DNA from: Fodinicola acaciae
GTDB taxonomy: Bacteria; Actinomycetota; Actinomycetes; Mycobacteriales; HKI-0501
NCBI RefSeq assembly: GCF_010993745.1
Contig: NZ_WOTN01000003.1
Span: forward strand, 558,001 to 622,000
DNA length: 64,000 nt
Direction of reading: 5' to 3'
Within the stretch, counting starts at the first letter, position 1. Every line of letters starts with the position of its first letter. Positions 45,870-55,537 of the stretch are shown in pieces. Both the position numbers and the translations under genes were made by a program. The notes beneath the pieces were generated by a model. The model was given only the letters and a program-made list of their open reading frames with translations, made no database searches and was not told the origin of the DNA.

Positions 45870-47051
45870 CTATGCGCCCCAGCCCATAGCCGACCCGCCG
45901 ACCCGCTCCGCCTCAATGCGTTTCTGGTAGCCGGACCGGTGGTACGCCCCGATCGGATCCGGATCGACCCCCATGTCCTCACGCAGCTGCGCCAGCAACG
46001 GACGTACGTCGGTGGAGAACGCGTCCATCAACACCGCATGCGCTCCAAGCACATCACCAGATGCCTGCGCCTGAGTCAACGCTTCCCGGTCAACCAATAA
46101 TGCTTTCGCCGTCGCCTCCTGGACGTTGAGCACGGAGCGCAACATCGCCGGGATTTTTGGCTCCAGGTTGTGACATTGGTCGAGCATGAACGCGACGCCG
46201 GCGTCGGCCGACAATGCACGTGCACCGACGATCTCGTTCATGATCCGGAAGAGCTGGAACGGATCGGCGGCGCCGACCATCAGGTCGTCGTCGGCGTAGT
46301 TCCGGCTGTTGAAATGAAAACCGCCGAGCTTGCCCTGGCCGAGCAGCACCGCCACCAGGAACTCGATGTTGGTGCCGGGAGCGTGGTGGCCGGTGTCGAC
46401 CAGCACCTGCGCGCGGTCGCCGAGGCGTACGCAGTGCGCGAACGAGGTTCCCCAGTCCGGCACGTCCATCGTGTAGAAGTGCGGCTCGAAGAACTTGTAT
46501 TCCAGCAGCATGCGCATGCCGTCCGGCATCCGGTCGTACGTCTCGCGCAGCGCGGTGTGCAGCCGCTCCTGGCGCGCCGAAATGTCGTCCTGGCCGGCAT
46601 AGTTGGTGCCGTCGGCAAACCACAGGGACAGCAGCGTCGAGCCGGTCGCCTCGCCGATCTGCACACATTCCAGCAGGTGGTCGGTCGCCTTACGCCGTAT
46701 GCCGGGGTCGGGATTGCAGACGCTGCCGAGCCGGTAGTCGTCCTCCTGGAAGACGTTCGGATTGATCGCGCCGATCCTTATGCCTTTGTCGATGGCATAT
46801 CGCGCGAGTTCCGAGTAATCGTCCACTTTGTCCCAGGGTATGTGGATCGCCACGCTCGGTGCCACGCCGGTCAACGCGTGCACCATGGCCGCGTCGTCGA
46901 TCTTCTCGTACGGCGTGCGCGGCACACCTTCCTGCGCGAAAACCTTGAAGCGCGTGCCAGAGTTGCCGTAGGCCCACGACGGTGTCTCGATCCGCTGCGC
47001 GCGCAGGGCGGCGACGACCGCCTGACGGCGGGCCGGGTCGAGCTCGGTCAT
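45870..47051 (-). CDS. rhaI: L-rhamnose isomerase
   Basis: 393 residues, TIM barrel of the RhaI (Pseudomonas stutzeri type) sugar isomerases, interconverting L-rhamnose and L-rhamnulose with divalent metal. Key stretches are [60 protein letters not shown] and [18 protein letters not shown], containing the metal-ligand Glu/Asp/His residues. ATG 47051 has GGAGGAG upstream. First gene of the rhamnose pair. A partial LacI-like half-site (TTGAAACGATT) lies about 40 bases upstream. Confidence 0.92.
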   Translation of the reverse strand: MTELDPARRQAVVAALRAQRIETPSWAYGNSGTRFKVFAQEGVPRTPYEKIDDAAMVHALTGVAPSVAIHIPWDKVDDYSELARYAIDKGIRIGAINPNVFQEDDYRLGSVCNPDPGIRRKATDHLLECVQIGEATGSTLLSLWFADGTNYAGQDDISARQERLHTALRETYDRMPDGMRMLLEYKFFEPHFYTMDVPDWGTSFAHCVRLGDRAQVLVDTGHHAPGTNIEFLVAVLLGQGKLGGFHFNSRNYADDDLMVGAADPFQLFRIMNEIVGARALSADAGVAFMLDQCHNLEPKIPAMLRSVLNVQEATAKALLVDREALTQAQASGDVLGAHAVLMDAFSTDVRPLLAQLREDMGVDPDPIGAYHRSGYQKRIEAERVGGSAMGWGA

Positions 47052-47333
47052 CGGCGGTCTCCTCCAAGGCAGCCGGCACAGGTGCGTAAATCGTTTCAAT
47101 CCCGTGCTGTGACGTAGCCTTGGCCCTGACGAGGCATGATGTCAATAGTTGGCGCCCAACCCGTGTGAGTTGGGCAACGAGCCACGCGACGCTTCCGGAC
47201 CGGTCAAGGAACCGGTGAATGATCACGCCAAAACGCCAAAAGCGCCGGTAAAGCCGTGGATGCCGGCGGGCCGGCGCAGCGCGGGAGGATCTTGTCCCGG
47301 CGGTTTCGACAGCAAATATCAAATTGGATCCAA

Positions 47334-47355
47334 CCACTGACCATGCGGTCAGTGG
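47334..47355. repeat. Perfect short hairpin CCACTGACC/GGTCAGTGG
   Basis: Nine paired bases around the loop ATGC. Symmetric enough to be either an operator or an RNA hairpin; there is no T-run after it on either strand, so a classic terminator is unlikely. Confidence 0.5.
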
Positions 47356-47467
47356 GATCGGTTCGCGCGCCCGGCGCCGGCTATTTACGAGCCACCGCAG
47401 CGAAACTAACCAATCGGACTTATCCAGCTAATTACGATAATTACCATTTACCAACTATGCGGCGAGG

Positions 47468-47507
47468 AGGAGGCCACTGCCGTCACCGAACCGCGTGGGG
47501 TGGCCTC
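47468..47507. terminator. Hairpin GGAGGCCAC/GTGGCCTCC, possible terminator
   Basis: A nine-base GC-rich stem (47468-47476, 47499-47507) with a 22-base loop lies about 50 bases past the 3' end of the sulfotransferase gene on the minus strand. Only a weak T/A stretch follows, so the assignment is tentative. Confidence 0.4.
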
Positions 47508-47554
47508 CTTACAAGAACCTGACCGGTTTCAGCCAGTGATCTGACCGCTACAGG

Positions 47555-48223
47555 TCAGTTTTCCGGCAGTTTTCCTTCCAGCACCATCTCCCGGAAGGAG
47601 GCGCCGTCGTTGACGCGCGGAAAATCCTCGTCCGGCACCGGCGCGCCGAGGAAGTCGCACAGCCGCTGCCATCCCTCCCCGACCTGGTATTCCAGCAGCC
47701 GGTCGGCCGGGATCGCGTCGCGTACGGCCTGATTGTGCTGCTCGAACACGGAAATCGCGTACGCGCGGTCCTCGAAGCGGCCGCCGAAGGTGCGCTGCCA
47801 GATCAGCTCGTCGACCAACTTGCGGCGGTCGTCGCGCGGCAGGCCGGCGAGCCGCTCCCGCATCGCCGGTGGCATCGTCTCCGGGTTCATCGCCAGCTTG
47901 CTGACGTAGTAGATCGTGTTGGCGACGCTGTCGTACCACTTTTCCGGGTCTCGCACCGAAAGCAGCACCTTGGCCCGCGGATAGCGGTCGGCCAGCTCGC
48001 GCCAGTACGTGCAGCCCGGCCAGTCGACGGTGGCCTGATAGCCGGCGAAGGTGCGGTCCCAGTCCGGCTCGCCGGCCATCGCGGCCGTCCAGTCGTCGAT
48101 CCGGTCGAGGTTGTCGATCACCTCCACCATGTGATAGCACGGCCCGAAGCCGAGCGTCTCCAACGCGGTTTTCAGCGACAGCGTGCCGGTCCGTCCGAAC
48201 CCGGCTCCGATGACCTTCAGCAT
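47555..48223 (-). CDS. Sulfotransferase family protein
   Basis: 222 residues. The PAPS-binding loop is MLKVIGAGFGRTGTLSLKTA (phosphosulfate loop GFGRTGT), with the 3'-phosphate motif in AKVLLSVRDPEKWYDSVANT. The length fits the short actinobacterial sulfotransferase/P-loop family. It would move a sulfo group from PAPS to an unknown acceptor. ATG 48223 begins exactly at the conserved beta strand, so the longer open frame upstream is rejected. Confidence 0.86.
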   Translation of the reverse strand: MLKVIGAGFGRTGTLSLKTALETLGFGPCYHMVEVIDNLDRIDDWTAAMAGEPDWDRTFAGYQATVDWPGCTYWRELADRYPRAKVLLSVRDPEKWYDSVANTIYYVSKLAMNPETMPPAMRERLAGLPRDDRRKLVDELIWQRTFGGRFEDRAYAISVFEQHNQAVRDAIPADRLLEYQVGEGWQRLCDFLGAPVPDEDFPRVNDGASFREMVLEGKLPEN

Positions 48224-48411
48224 GCCGGGAAGTCTGCCAGATGCCTCGGTGTCCGAGCTTTCGGAATTTCGGTTGCCGGCATGATCGATCGACCGCACCA
48301 TGACCGAGTGACCACACCAGTGAGCAAGCTGCAGACCCGCGTCCGTACGACCACTCGTACGACGCGACAGCAGCGCTGCTCCGGTGGCGGTCACCGCGCG
48401 CGCTTCCGACG

Positions 48412-49032
48412 GTGATCGCCGCGATCGTCGCGGGGGCCGTCGCCGGCTGGGCCGTGGCGATCCCGATCGGTGCGATCGGGACGCTGCTGATCAGCCTGTC
48501 CTCGCGGGTCTCGCTGCGCGTCGGCGCGGCCGCCGCACTCGGCGTCGCCACCACCGACGGCGCTTATGCCCTGCTGGCAACCCTTGGCGGCGCCGCGGTC
48601 GCCGCCGCGATCGTGCCGGCCGCACCCGTGTTGCGGTGGGTCGCGGTCGTCATCCTGATCGTGATCGCGGCGCGTACGGCATGGACCGCCACCCGGCACT
48701 TCCGTGAGAAGACCGTGCCGCCGCCGGGAGCGCCACTGAGCACGCCGTTGCGCGCGTACGCGAGCTTCGTCGGCCTGACCGCGGTGAACCCGACGACGGT
48801 GTTGACCTTCGCCGCGTTGGTCATCGGACACTCGGCGGCGTTGGCGTCGGTGGCCGAGCAGGTGGCCTTCGCGTTGGCGGCCTTCGTCGCCTCCGCGGCC
48901 TGGCAGCTGCTGCTCGCCGGCGGCGGCGCGGTCGCGGGACGGTTTCTCGGCACGCCGAGCGGCCGGCTGGCCAGCGCGTACGTCTCCAGCGTCGTCATCG
49001 TCGCGCTCGCGGCCAAAACCGTCCTCGGGTAG
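48412..49032 (+). CDS. LysE/RhtB-family exporter
   Basis: 206 residues with about six membrane helices. Family features are GAVAGWAVAIPIGAIGTLLI with the N-terminal P-I-G pattern and SFVGLTAVNPTTVLTFAALV with the conserved NP. It exports amino acids or related metabolites; substrate unknown. GTG start 48412. The stop lies 26 bases before the MFS gene. Confidence 0.85.
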   Translation: MIAAIVAGAVAGWAVAIPIGAIGTLLISLSSRVSLRVGAAAALGVATTDGAYALLATLGGAAVAAAIVPAAPVLRWVAVVILIVIAARTAWTATRHFREKTVPPPGAPLSTPLRAYASFVGLTAVNPTTVLTFAALVIGHSAALASVAEQVAFALAAFVASAAWQLLLAGGGAVAGRFLGTPSGRLASAYVSSVVIVALAAKTVLG

Positions 49033-49058
49033 TGGTCGCCGTGGTTCAATCTGGGGCC

Positions 49059-50297
49059 ATGGCGACAGCCCTGCAGGAGGCGACCACACCGGCCACCGGT
49101 GGCTGGATCGCGAAGTGGACGTTTGCCAGTTTCGGCTGGCTGATGCCCTATTACGCGGCCGCTCAGGTGCTGCTGCCGAAGCAGGCCGACCAGGTCGCCG
49201 GCAACAGTCGCGAGGCGGTCATCGGTGTCGTCACGGTGGTCGCCTCTGTCGTGACGATCGTCGTCAACATCGCCGTCGGCGCCTGGTCCGACCGTACGCT
49301 GCACCGCCGCGGCCGCCGGCAGGTCTGGGTCCTCGGCGGCACCCTGGTGACCGGTGTTTTCCTTGCCGCGCAGGGTTTTCAGACCACGGTCGTCGGCATG
49401 GTGCTGGTGTGGGCCCTGGTCCAGGTCGGCCTGTCGATGTCCAGTGCGGCGCTTTCCGCGGCGATCCCGGACGACGTGCCGGTCAACCAACGCGCGTTCG
49501 TGTCGGCTTTCTGGGGAGTTTCCAGCACAGTCGGTCCGCTGATCGGCATCGCGTTGGTCAGCCTGGTGCTCACCGAGGTGCTGCCGGGCTTTCTCGGCAT
49601 CGCGATCCTGGCCGTACTGCTGTCGTTGCCGTTCGCATTCGGCACTCGCGGCGTGCCACTGACCAAGGACCAGCGGCCGCCGTTTTCGTTGCGGCGTACG
49701 CTGATCGGCATCGTCGAGCCGCTGCGGCACCGCGACTTCTCCTGGGCCTGGAGCGGCCGGTTTTTCATCCAGCTCTCCAACGCGCTCATCCAGGTCTATC
49801 TCTACTATTTGTTGCAGGACCGGCTGCACGTCGACCCGCAGCTGTGGACGCTGATCCTGGTCGGCCTCTACACGGTTTTCGCGGTGGCTGCGGCGATTCC
49901 GGCCGGCCGGTGGTCCGACCGTACGATGCGGCGCAAGCGGCTGGTGGTCATCGCCGCGGTCCTGCAGGGCCTGGCCGGACTGGTGTTCGCCTGCTTCACC
50001 AACCTCCCGTCCGCGATCGTCGCGGCGATTTTCCTCGGTCTCGGCTGGGGAGCGTATTCGGCCGTGGACCAGGCGCTGATCACGCAGGTGCTGCCCAAAG
50101 CCGAGCATCGCGGCAAGGATCTCGGCATCATCAACATCGCCAACAATCTGCCCTATGTCTTCGCCGGCGCGATCGGCGGCCTCGTCCTGTCACTGCTCGG
50201 ACGTGACCAGTTCGGCTATCCGACCATCTATGTTCTGGCCGTCGTGGCCGCGATCATTTCCGCGCTGACCGTACAGCCGATCAAGAGCGTGCAGTGA
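49059..50297 (+). CDS. Major facilitator superfamily transporter
   Basis: 412 residues, about twelve membrane helices. MFS loop motifs include GAWSDRTLHRRGRRQVWVLG between helices 2 and 3 and its repeat GRWSDRTMRRKRLVVIAA in the second half. It resembles sugar/cation symporter-like actinobacterial MFS proteins. ATG 49059 has GGGG just upstream. It overlaps the next gene by four bases, suggesting a joint role that the sequence does not reveal. Confidence 0.88.
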   Translation: MATALQEATTPATGGWIAKWTFASFGWLMPYYAAAQVLLPKQADQVAGNSREAVIGVVTVVASVVTIVVNIAVGAWSDRTLHRRGRRQVWVLGGTLVTGVFLAAQGFQTTVVGMVLVWALVQVGLSMSSAALSAAIPDDVPVNQRAFVSAFWGVSSTVGPLIGIALVSLVLTEVLPGFLGIAILAVLLSLPFAFGTRGVPLTKDQRPPFSLRRTLIGIVEPLRHRDFSWAWSGRFFIQLSNALIQVYLYYLLQDRLHVDPQLWTLILVGLYTVFAVAAAIPAGRWSDRTMRRKRLVVIAAVLQGLAGLVFACFTNLPSAIVAAIFLGLGWGAYSAVDQALITQVLPKAEHRGKDLGIINIANNLPYVFAGAIGGLVLSLLGRDQFGYPTIYVLAVVAAIISALTVQPIKSVQ

Positions 50298-51067
50298 TTT
50301 CGCTTCTGACCTTCAACGTCTTGCAGCTGCCGTTACGCGGCTCGGCACGGCGCGCTTCTCTTGCGTTGCAAGTGATCCGTGACGCCGACGCCGACATCGT
50401 GGTGCTCAACGAAGCGTTCAACCGGCATTCTCGCGCGCTCATTTCCCAGCTGACCGGCTATTCCGTGACGGCGGCCGCTGGCGGCACCGGACGGCGTGGC
50501 TATCTCAGCCGGATGGTCGGCAGCGGCATTCACGTGCTGAGCCGGTTGCCGATCCTGGAGTCGTACGCGCACACGTACGAGGCGTATCAACCGCTGACCA
50601 CCGACGCACTCTCCGACAAGGGTGTCGCGCTGCTGTCGTTTGACGTGCCCGGCGGACTTTGGCTCGCCGCAACGCATCTGCAGGCCGACGAGCGCGGCCA
50701 CCGGCACGGCGTACGGCTGGTGCAGCTGGCCGAGTTGCGCGCGTTGGTGTCGGCGAAAGCGCCGGCCGACCAGCCGGTGCTGATCGCCGGCGACCTCAAC
50801 ACCGAGCCGGCCGACCGCCGCAGCGCCAACGCCGCGATCGACGGCCGGATCGAGCCTTCCGGCAGACTGCACGCCGCCACGTACGACGGCCGCAACCCGC
50901 TCACCGGTCGGCGCTATGCCGCGTACGCGGAAGTGCTGGACTATGTCGGCTATCTGGACGAAACCGGTCGCCGGCCACATCCGAAGATCAGCACGGAAAC
51001 GCTGGTTTTCCCACCAGGCCGCGAAGCCTCCGACCACTACCCCGTCCTCGCCCGCATCACCGTTTAG
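50294..51067 (+). CDS. Endonuclease/exonuclease/phosphatase (EEP) superfamily hydrolase
   Basis: 257 residues of the DNase I-like fold. The metal and catalytic motifs are LTFNVLQLP, VVLNEAFNRHSR, ATHLQADERG, IAGDLNTEP and SDHYPVLARI. The layout matches neutral-sphingomyelinase-like or general phosphodiesterase members. No signal peptide, so probably cytoplasmic. GTG 50294 overlaps the transporter stop (GTGA). Confidence 0.87.
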   Translation: MISLLTFNVLQLPLRGSARRASLALQVIRDADADIVVLNEAFNRHSRALISQLTGYSVTAAAGGTGRRGYLSRMVGSGIHVLSRLPILESYAHTYEAYQPLTTDALSDKGVALLSFDVPGGLWLAATHLQADERGHRHGVRLVQLAELRALVSAKAPADQPVLIAGDLNTEPADRRSANAAIDGRIEPSGRLHAATYDGRNPLTGRRYAAYAEVLDYVGYLDETGRRPHPKISTETLVFPPGREASDHYPVLARITV

Positions 51068-51243
51068 CCTCGACGACCACGTGTTGGCACCCGAGAGGCG
51101 TACGCGCTGGAGCCGTCACGTACCGGCGGCGGCGTGACTTTAACCGGACCGTAAACGGGTGCAGCGGCTCAGACTGGACGAGCAGCGACGGCCGGTTCGC
51201 CGTGAAATTGACGGGTCTGGGAAATGACAAAAGCGATCTCCGG

Positions 51244-51826
51244 CTAGGTATGGGGCTGATAGAGCGCCTCGACCTCGGGTATGTAGCGATCTTGTCTTGT
51301 TGGTTGGGGTTGTCGGCGGAGTCGGGTGCGGTGGTGGAACCACCGGGCGCGGGCTTGGTGGCGTCGTCGCTACAGGGTCCGGTGCGGATGATGCGTTGGG
51401 GGCCAGATCTGGCGGGTGAGCAGGGTGTATGGGTGTTTGATCTCGGCGACGGTCAGTGTGATCGGGCCCATGTCCGGTGGTGGCTGTTGGTCAGGTGTGT
51501 GGGGAAGGACGGGCGCTGGCGCGCGGGTTTTGGCGTGAGCGGCGGTGATCGCGCAGACGGCCAGCGCGGCCGTTGTCAGATCGATATGCCGGAACAGGGC
51601 GGTGTAGGGGCGGGCCTGGGAGTGATCCAGCCCGAAATGGTCTTGCCGAATTCGACGTCTTCCTGGACTGGCCAGCGCAGGCAGGCCACCCGGACCGGTG
51701 TCGTGAAGGCGATCGGCTCGGTCGGTGGAATGTAACAGTAGTGATTGGCAGCTCACCGGTGTCCAAATGCCTGCGGATCAGCAGGAAATGACGGGGACCG
51801 GTCGTGCTTACCCAGGCCCACGCGTA
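51244..51826 (-). pseudogene. IS701-type transposase, C-terminal part (split by an IS256-type element)
   Basis: Minus-strand fragments in three frames join into one transposase end: YAWAWVSTTGPRHFLLIRRH, then EPIAFTTPVRVACLRWPVQE, then HFGLDHSQARPYTALFRHID and a C terminus RYIPEVEALYQPHT before TAG at 51244-51246. This matches the catalytic C-terminal half of IS701/IS4-like transposases, with at least two frameshifts and an in-frame stop. Its missing front half lies beyond the inserted element at 53259-54089. Confidence 0.8.
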
Positions 51827-53258
51827 GGGCGTGTCATAACAACTGTGTAAGTCGGAGGTGGACCAAGATTGACTGGCTTGTTGGCTGGTCGGAAGGGACA
51901 CCGAGTGACTCAGAAATCATCGCCTGGTGATCGGGACGAGGCGGCGGCTGCGCGGCTGGCGGAGGCGTTCTCGGCGGAGACGATCGACGCGTTGTTGACT
52001 GACGCGAAGGCCGCTGGGACGCCGTTGGATGGCGTGGATGGTCTGCTGAACCAGATGACCAAGGCCGTGCTGGAGCGAGCCTTGCAGACCGAGATGACCG
52101 ACCATCTAGGCTATGAGCCAGGCTCATCCGAGGGTCGCGGGACCGGGAACTCACGCAACGGTCGGACCCGCAAGACGGTGTCCACGATCAGCGGCCCGGT
52201 CCAGATCGAGGTGCCGCGAGATCGGAACGGATCGTTCGAGCCGACGATCGTGCCCAAACATGCCCGTCGCCTCAAGAATATCGACGAGATGATCCTGTCT
52301 TTGTATTCACGTGGCTTGACAACGCGGGACATCGAGGCTCATTTGCTTGAAACGTATGGGATAAACGCGTCCCGGGAGTTGATCTCCAACGTCACCGACG
52401 TGGTCGTCGATGAGATCAAGGCGTGTGTCACAGTGGGGTCAGTCACGTCCGCTGGATGAGGTCTACCCGATCCTCTACGTCGACGGCATCCGGCTGCGGA
52501 TCAAGGACAACGGTGTGGTCACCACCAAGGGTCGCCTACCTGGCCATCGGGGTGGACGTCGATGGTCGCAAACACGCGCTGGGCTGCTGGATCCAGGACA
52601 GCGAGGGTGCCAAGTTCTGGGCCAAGGTCCTGTCCGACCTGCGCAACCGCGGCGTGAAGGACATCCTGATCGCCTGCTGCGACGGCCTGACCGGTCTCCC
52701 GGACGCGATCCGCTCGATCTTCCCGGACACCGTCGTGCAGACCTGTGTCGTGCACGTGATCCGCAACGCCATGCGGTTCGTTTCCTACAAAGACCGCAAA
52801 CCGCTGGCCCGGTCGATGCGCGAGATCTACACCGCGCCTAACCTGGAAGCCGCCGAGCTCGCCCGCGAGGAGTTCGCCAAACAACACGGAAAACAGTACC
52901 CCGGCGCCGTCGAGGTCTGGAACAACGCATGGAACGAGTTCACTCCGTTCCTGGACTACCCCGCAGAACTCCGCAAGGTCGTCTACACCACCAACCAGAT
53001 CGAGTCCATCAACTTCCAACTCCGCAAAATCACCAAAAACCGCGGACACTTCCCCGACAAAGACGCCGCCATGAAACTCATCTACCTTGGACTACGCAAC
53101 ATCACCACCCAACGCGGCGGAGAATCCGGAACCGGCACCTGGGGCTGGAGAATAGCACTTAACACCCTCACCCAAATATTCCCGGGAAGACTACCTTTCT
53201 GATAAAATAGGGAAAGTAGGCCAATCACCTTCGACTTACACATAAGTTGTGACAGGCC
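51827..53258 (+). mobile_element. IS256-family insertion sequence, inserted into an IS701-type gene
   Basis: About 1.43 kb. Imperfect terminal inverted repeats: the left end has GTGTCATAAC and TGTGTAAGTCG, the right end (minus strand) has CTGTCACAAC and TGTGTAAGTCG. The 9-base word CCACGCGTA occurs immediately outside both ends (51818-51826 and 53259-53267), a target duplication of the size expected for this family. End positions may be off by a base or two. Confidence 0.85.
51905..53202 (+). pseudogene. IS256-family transposase, two frameshifts
   Basis: The GTG start gives VTQKSSPGDRDEAAAA; the frame runs to about 52420 (DEIKA), continues in a second frame (SRPLDEVYPILYVDGIRLRI) and, after an extra G near 52536, in a third (VAYLAIGVDVDGRKHALGCW) to TGA 53202. 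The DDE residues are kept: D in YVDG, D in CCDGLTGLPDAI, E in NQIESIN. The first shift comes from about 13 extra bases near 52421. IS256 enzymes are normally read from one frame, so this copy is probably inactive. Confidence 0.85.
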
Positions 53259-54089
53259 CCACGCGTACTCTCGTTCGCCTTTGGAACCGTTGACCGAGCA
53301 GACCTGCCACGAGGCGGGCGGGAGAAACCGTCTCACCAACTCGTCGGCGCGTATTCTCAGCCCTTGGGCGGCGTCGACACCGAAGGCGCACCCGACCCGC
53401 ACGACGTAGCCGGTTCCGTTGTTCTCAAGGAAAGTTCGGGACTCGCTCGCCCTGCCGTAGACCTCGTCGCCGGCGCACCAGGGCGGCATCGTGCTATCAG
53501 CAACCATGTCAGTCAGAATGTCGATGACCAGCTGCGGCTTCGTTGGAAAGACCACGTCATCGCCGATTCCCAGCGCGACACGGCGGTCTGCGTCATCGAG
53601 CTGCCCGGCGGGCAGCCAGATCTTGGCGCCCACCAGGGCATGGCCGCCGCCTGTGGCGTACGACCAATAAACGGTGTTGACGCCATTGGCGACCCGGCCC
53701 GCGCAGCCCATATAGTGCCGTTGCGTGCCGGCCGTCGCGCTTCCCTGTTTCCCGCCCGGACTCATCCACCGCAGCCACTCGCAGCGACTGGTCCTTCAAA
53801 ACCCCACCACGAAACCGCGGATCACCGCTATCGCGGCGTCGTGATCCCACGCCGCGTGATTCAGCAGCCGCTGCATCCGGTCCAGCGTGGCATCACCAGC
53901 ATGCTCGGCCAGCGACCACCCATCCTTGCGCGGCAGGTCAGTCACCAACCCCACCGCGTACGTCCCCGCCTGCGTAAACGGTTCCACCCAGCCAACACAC
54001 GGCCACAACAAGCCATGCAACCTGGCCAAATTCGACCTCGCCAACTCACCCCCTCTACGATGGCAGCAGCAGCGCCTATTCCAGCTCAA
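53259..54089 (-). pseudogene. IS701-type transposase, N-terminal part
   Basis: The minus-strand pieces PRKDGWSLAEHAGDATLDRM and QRLLNHAAWDHDAAIAVIRG (53796-54089) are followed, after a frameshift, by GTQRHYMGCAGRVANGVNTV, GHALVGAKIWLPAGQLDDAD and GDEVYGRASESRTFLENNGT down to GSKGEREYAW. The YAW is exactly where the fragment at 51826 resumes. Order and motifs match the front half of IS701-type transposases. Confidence 0.8.
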
Positions 54090-54178
54090 CGCGCGCGCCG
54101 CGATTTACGTTGCATGGCAAAGGAAACACCTGACCCCGGCGGTGCGGCGTTGTCGGCCGATGGGGTATTATTGGCGGC

Positions 54179-55435
54179 ATGACCACTCCTTCATTTCAGC
54201 TGGCGGGTGATCCGTCGTTGCTGTCCGGCAAGGAGGAGTTCGCGGCCGCGTTGCGGTTGGCGGAGCAGGCGGTGCGTACGGCCAAAGCGGCGCTTCTCGC
54301 AGTGGTGAAAGCCGCCGATGACCAGACGATCGCGACGAAGTTCGGGCACGCCGACACGGCCGCGTTCCTGGAGGATTTCCTGAAGTTCTCCCCCACCGAG
54401 GCCAGCCGGTGCGTGCAGCGCGCACGGGCGTTCTGCGGCAGCCGCGCGTTGGCCACCGGTGAGAAGCTGGCGCCGCAGTTGGAATACGCCGGCGAGGCCA
54501 TGCGCCGCGGCGAGCTTGCCGATTCGCAGTTGGACGCGATCCGGACGATTATCACCAAGTTGCCGCGTCGGATCGGTATCCAGGAGCGGCGGTTCGCCGA
54601 GAAAACGTTGGTCGACGCGGCGTCCCAGTTGCGTGCACGTGAGTTGCACCAGCTCGGCAACCGCGTCCATGGCCACCTCGACCCCGATGGCACCATGCCG
54701 TCGGAAGAGGAGAACGCCACGCCGCGCCGCGAGCTGTATTTGCGCACCGGCACCGATGGTCGGCTCGCGTTCCGCGGCAGTTTCGATGCCGAGACGGGCA
54801 GCCTGATGCAGGAGATCCTCTCCCCGCTGGCCAAGCCACGGACCGACGACAAAGGCAAAACCAAAGACCGCCGCTCGGCCGCCGAACGCAACGGCGACGC
54901 GTTGGCCGACGCGCTGAATTTGATCGCGGACAGTGAGAAGCTGCCGATCCAGGGCCGCGAGCGTCCCCACCTGACGATCACCTTGTCGTGGGAGATGCTC
55001 AGGGACAAGCTCGGGCAGGTCCGCGCGTACGAAAACACCGTCATCAGCCCCGAAGCCGCCCGCCGGCTAGCGTGCGACTGCGACATCACTCCACTGGTGC
55101 TCGGCACCCAAAGCGAAGCATTGGACGTCGGCCGCACCGAACGGCTGGTCACCGACGAGCTGCGTAAGGCGTTGATCGCGCGTGACCGCGGCTGCGCGAT
55201 GATCGGCTGCACCCGACCCGTACGCTGGACGCGGGCTCACCACGTGCGGCACTGGGCCGACGGCGGTGAAACCTCCATCGACAATTGCGTGCTGCTGTGC
55301 GAGTTCCACCACCGAATGATTCATCATGGTGACTGGCAGGTCCGGATTGTTGACGGCGTTCCGGAGTTTATTCCACCGCAGTACGTGGACTTCGAGCAAA
55401 AGCCGCTACGAAATACCTACCACCTGTTCAACTAA
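54179..55435 (+). CDS. DUF222 and HNH endonuclease domain protein (13E12-type)
   Basis: 418 residues. The N-terminal DUF222 helical domain (about 20-290) precedes a C-terminal HNH nuclease with CAMIGCTRPVRWTRAHHVRH, NCVLLCEFHHRMIHH (His-Asn-His plus zinc-like cysteines). The family, known from the mycobacterial REP13E12 repeats, is multicopy in actinobacteria and often near mobile DNA. The gene is intact between decayed insertion sequences. An AT-rich TATTAT lies close to the ATG and may be a -10 box. Confidence 0.88.
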   Translation: MTTPSFQLAGDPSLLSGKEEFAAALRLAEQAVRTAKAALLAVVKAADDQTIATKFGHADTAAFLEDFLKFSPTEASRCVQRARAFCGSRALATGEKLAPQLEYAGEAMRRGELADSQLDAIRTIITKLPRRIGIQERRFAEKTLVDAASQLRARELHQLGNRVHGHLDPDGTMPSEEENATPRRELYLRTGTDGRLAFRGSFDAETGSLMQEILSPLAKPRTDDKGKTKDRRSAAERNGDALADALNLIADSEKLPIQGRERPHLTITLSWEMLRDKLGQVRAYENTVISPEAARRLACDCDITPLVLGTQSEALDVGRTERLVTDELRKALIARDRGCAMIGCTRPVRWTRAHHVRHWADGGETSIDNCVLLCEFHHRMIHHGDWQVRIVDGVPEFIPPQYVDFEQKPLRNTYHLFN

Positions 55436-55537
55436 ACCGAACAGGTGGACCACCAACCAACACAACACCCGTGCTCGTCCAACCAGGCCGACAACGCCAT
55501 CGACGGCGCGCGCCCGCTGGCGTCCGCCGCTGGAAGC

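Larger units (their letters stand above)
47052..47554. other. 503-base intergenic region with two hairpins
   Basis: This gap between rhaI and the sulfotransferase gene has a less GC-rich middle. It holds a possible sugar-regulator half-site near 47088 (AAATCGTTTCAA), a perfect 9-base stem with a four-base loop (47334-47355), and a second 9-base stem GGAGGCCAC/GTGGCCTCC (47468-47507). I see no convincing coding frame or tRNA. Confidence 0.55.

Noticed and set aside
47149-47340. 63-codon plus-strand open frame in the rhaI upstream gap
   Set aside because: Overlaps the hairpin at 47334, has no ribosome binding site and no recognisable protein features.
52410-52560. Programmed frameshift in the IS256-type transposase
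   Set aside because: Two separate shifts from a 13-base and a 1-base insertion, and the family uses a single frame; decay is simpler.
51213-54136. Terminal inverted repeats of the IS701-type element (GGGTC-x-GG at both sides)
   Set aside because: Only eight bases match with one mismatch, too little to set the element's ends.
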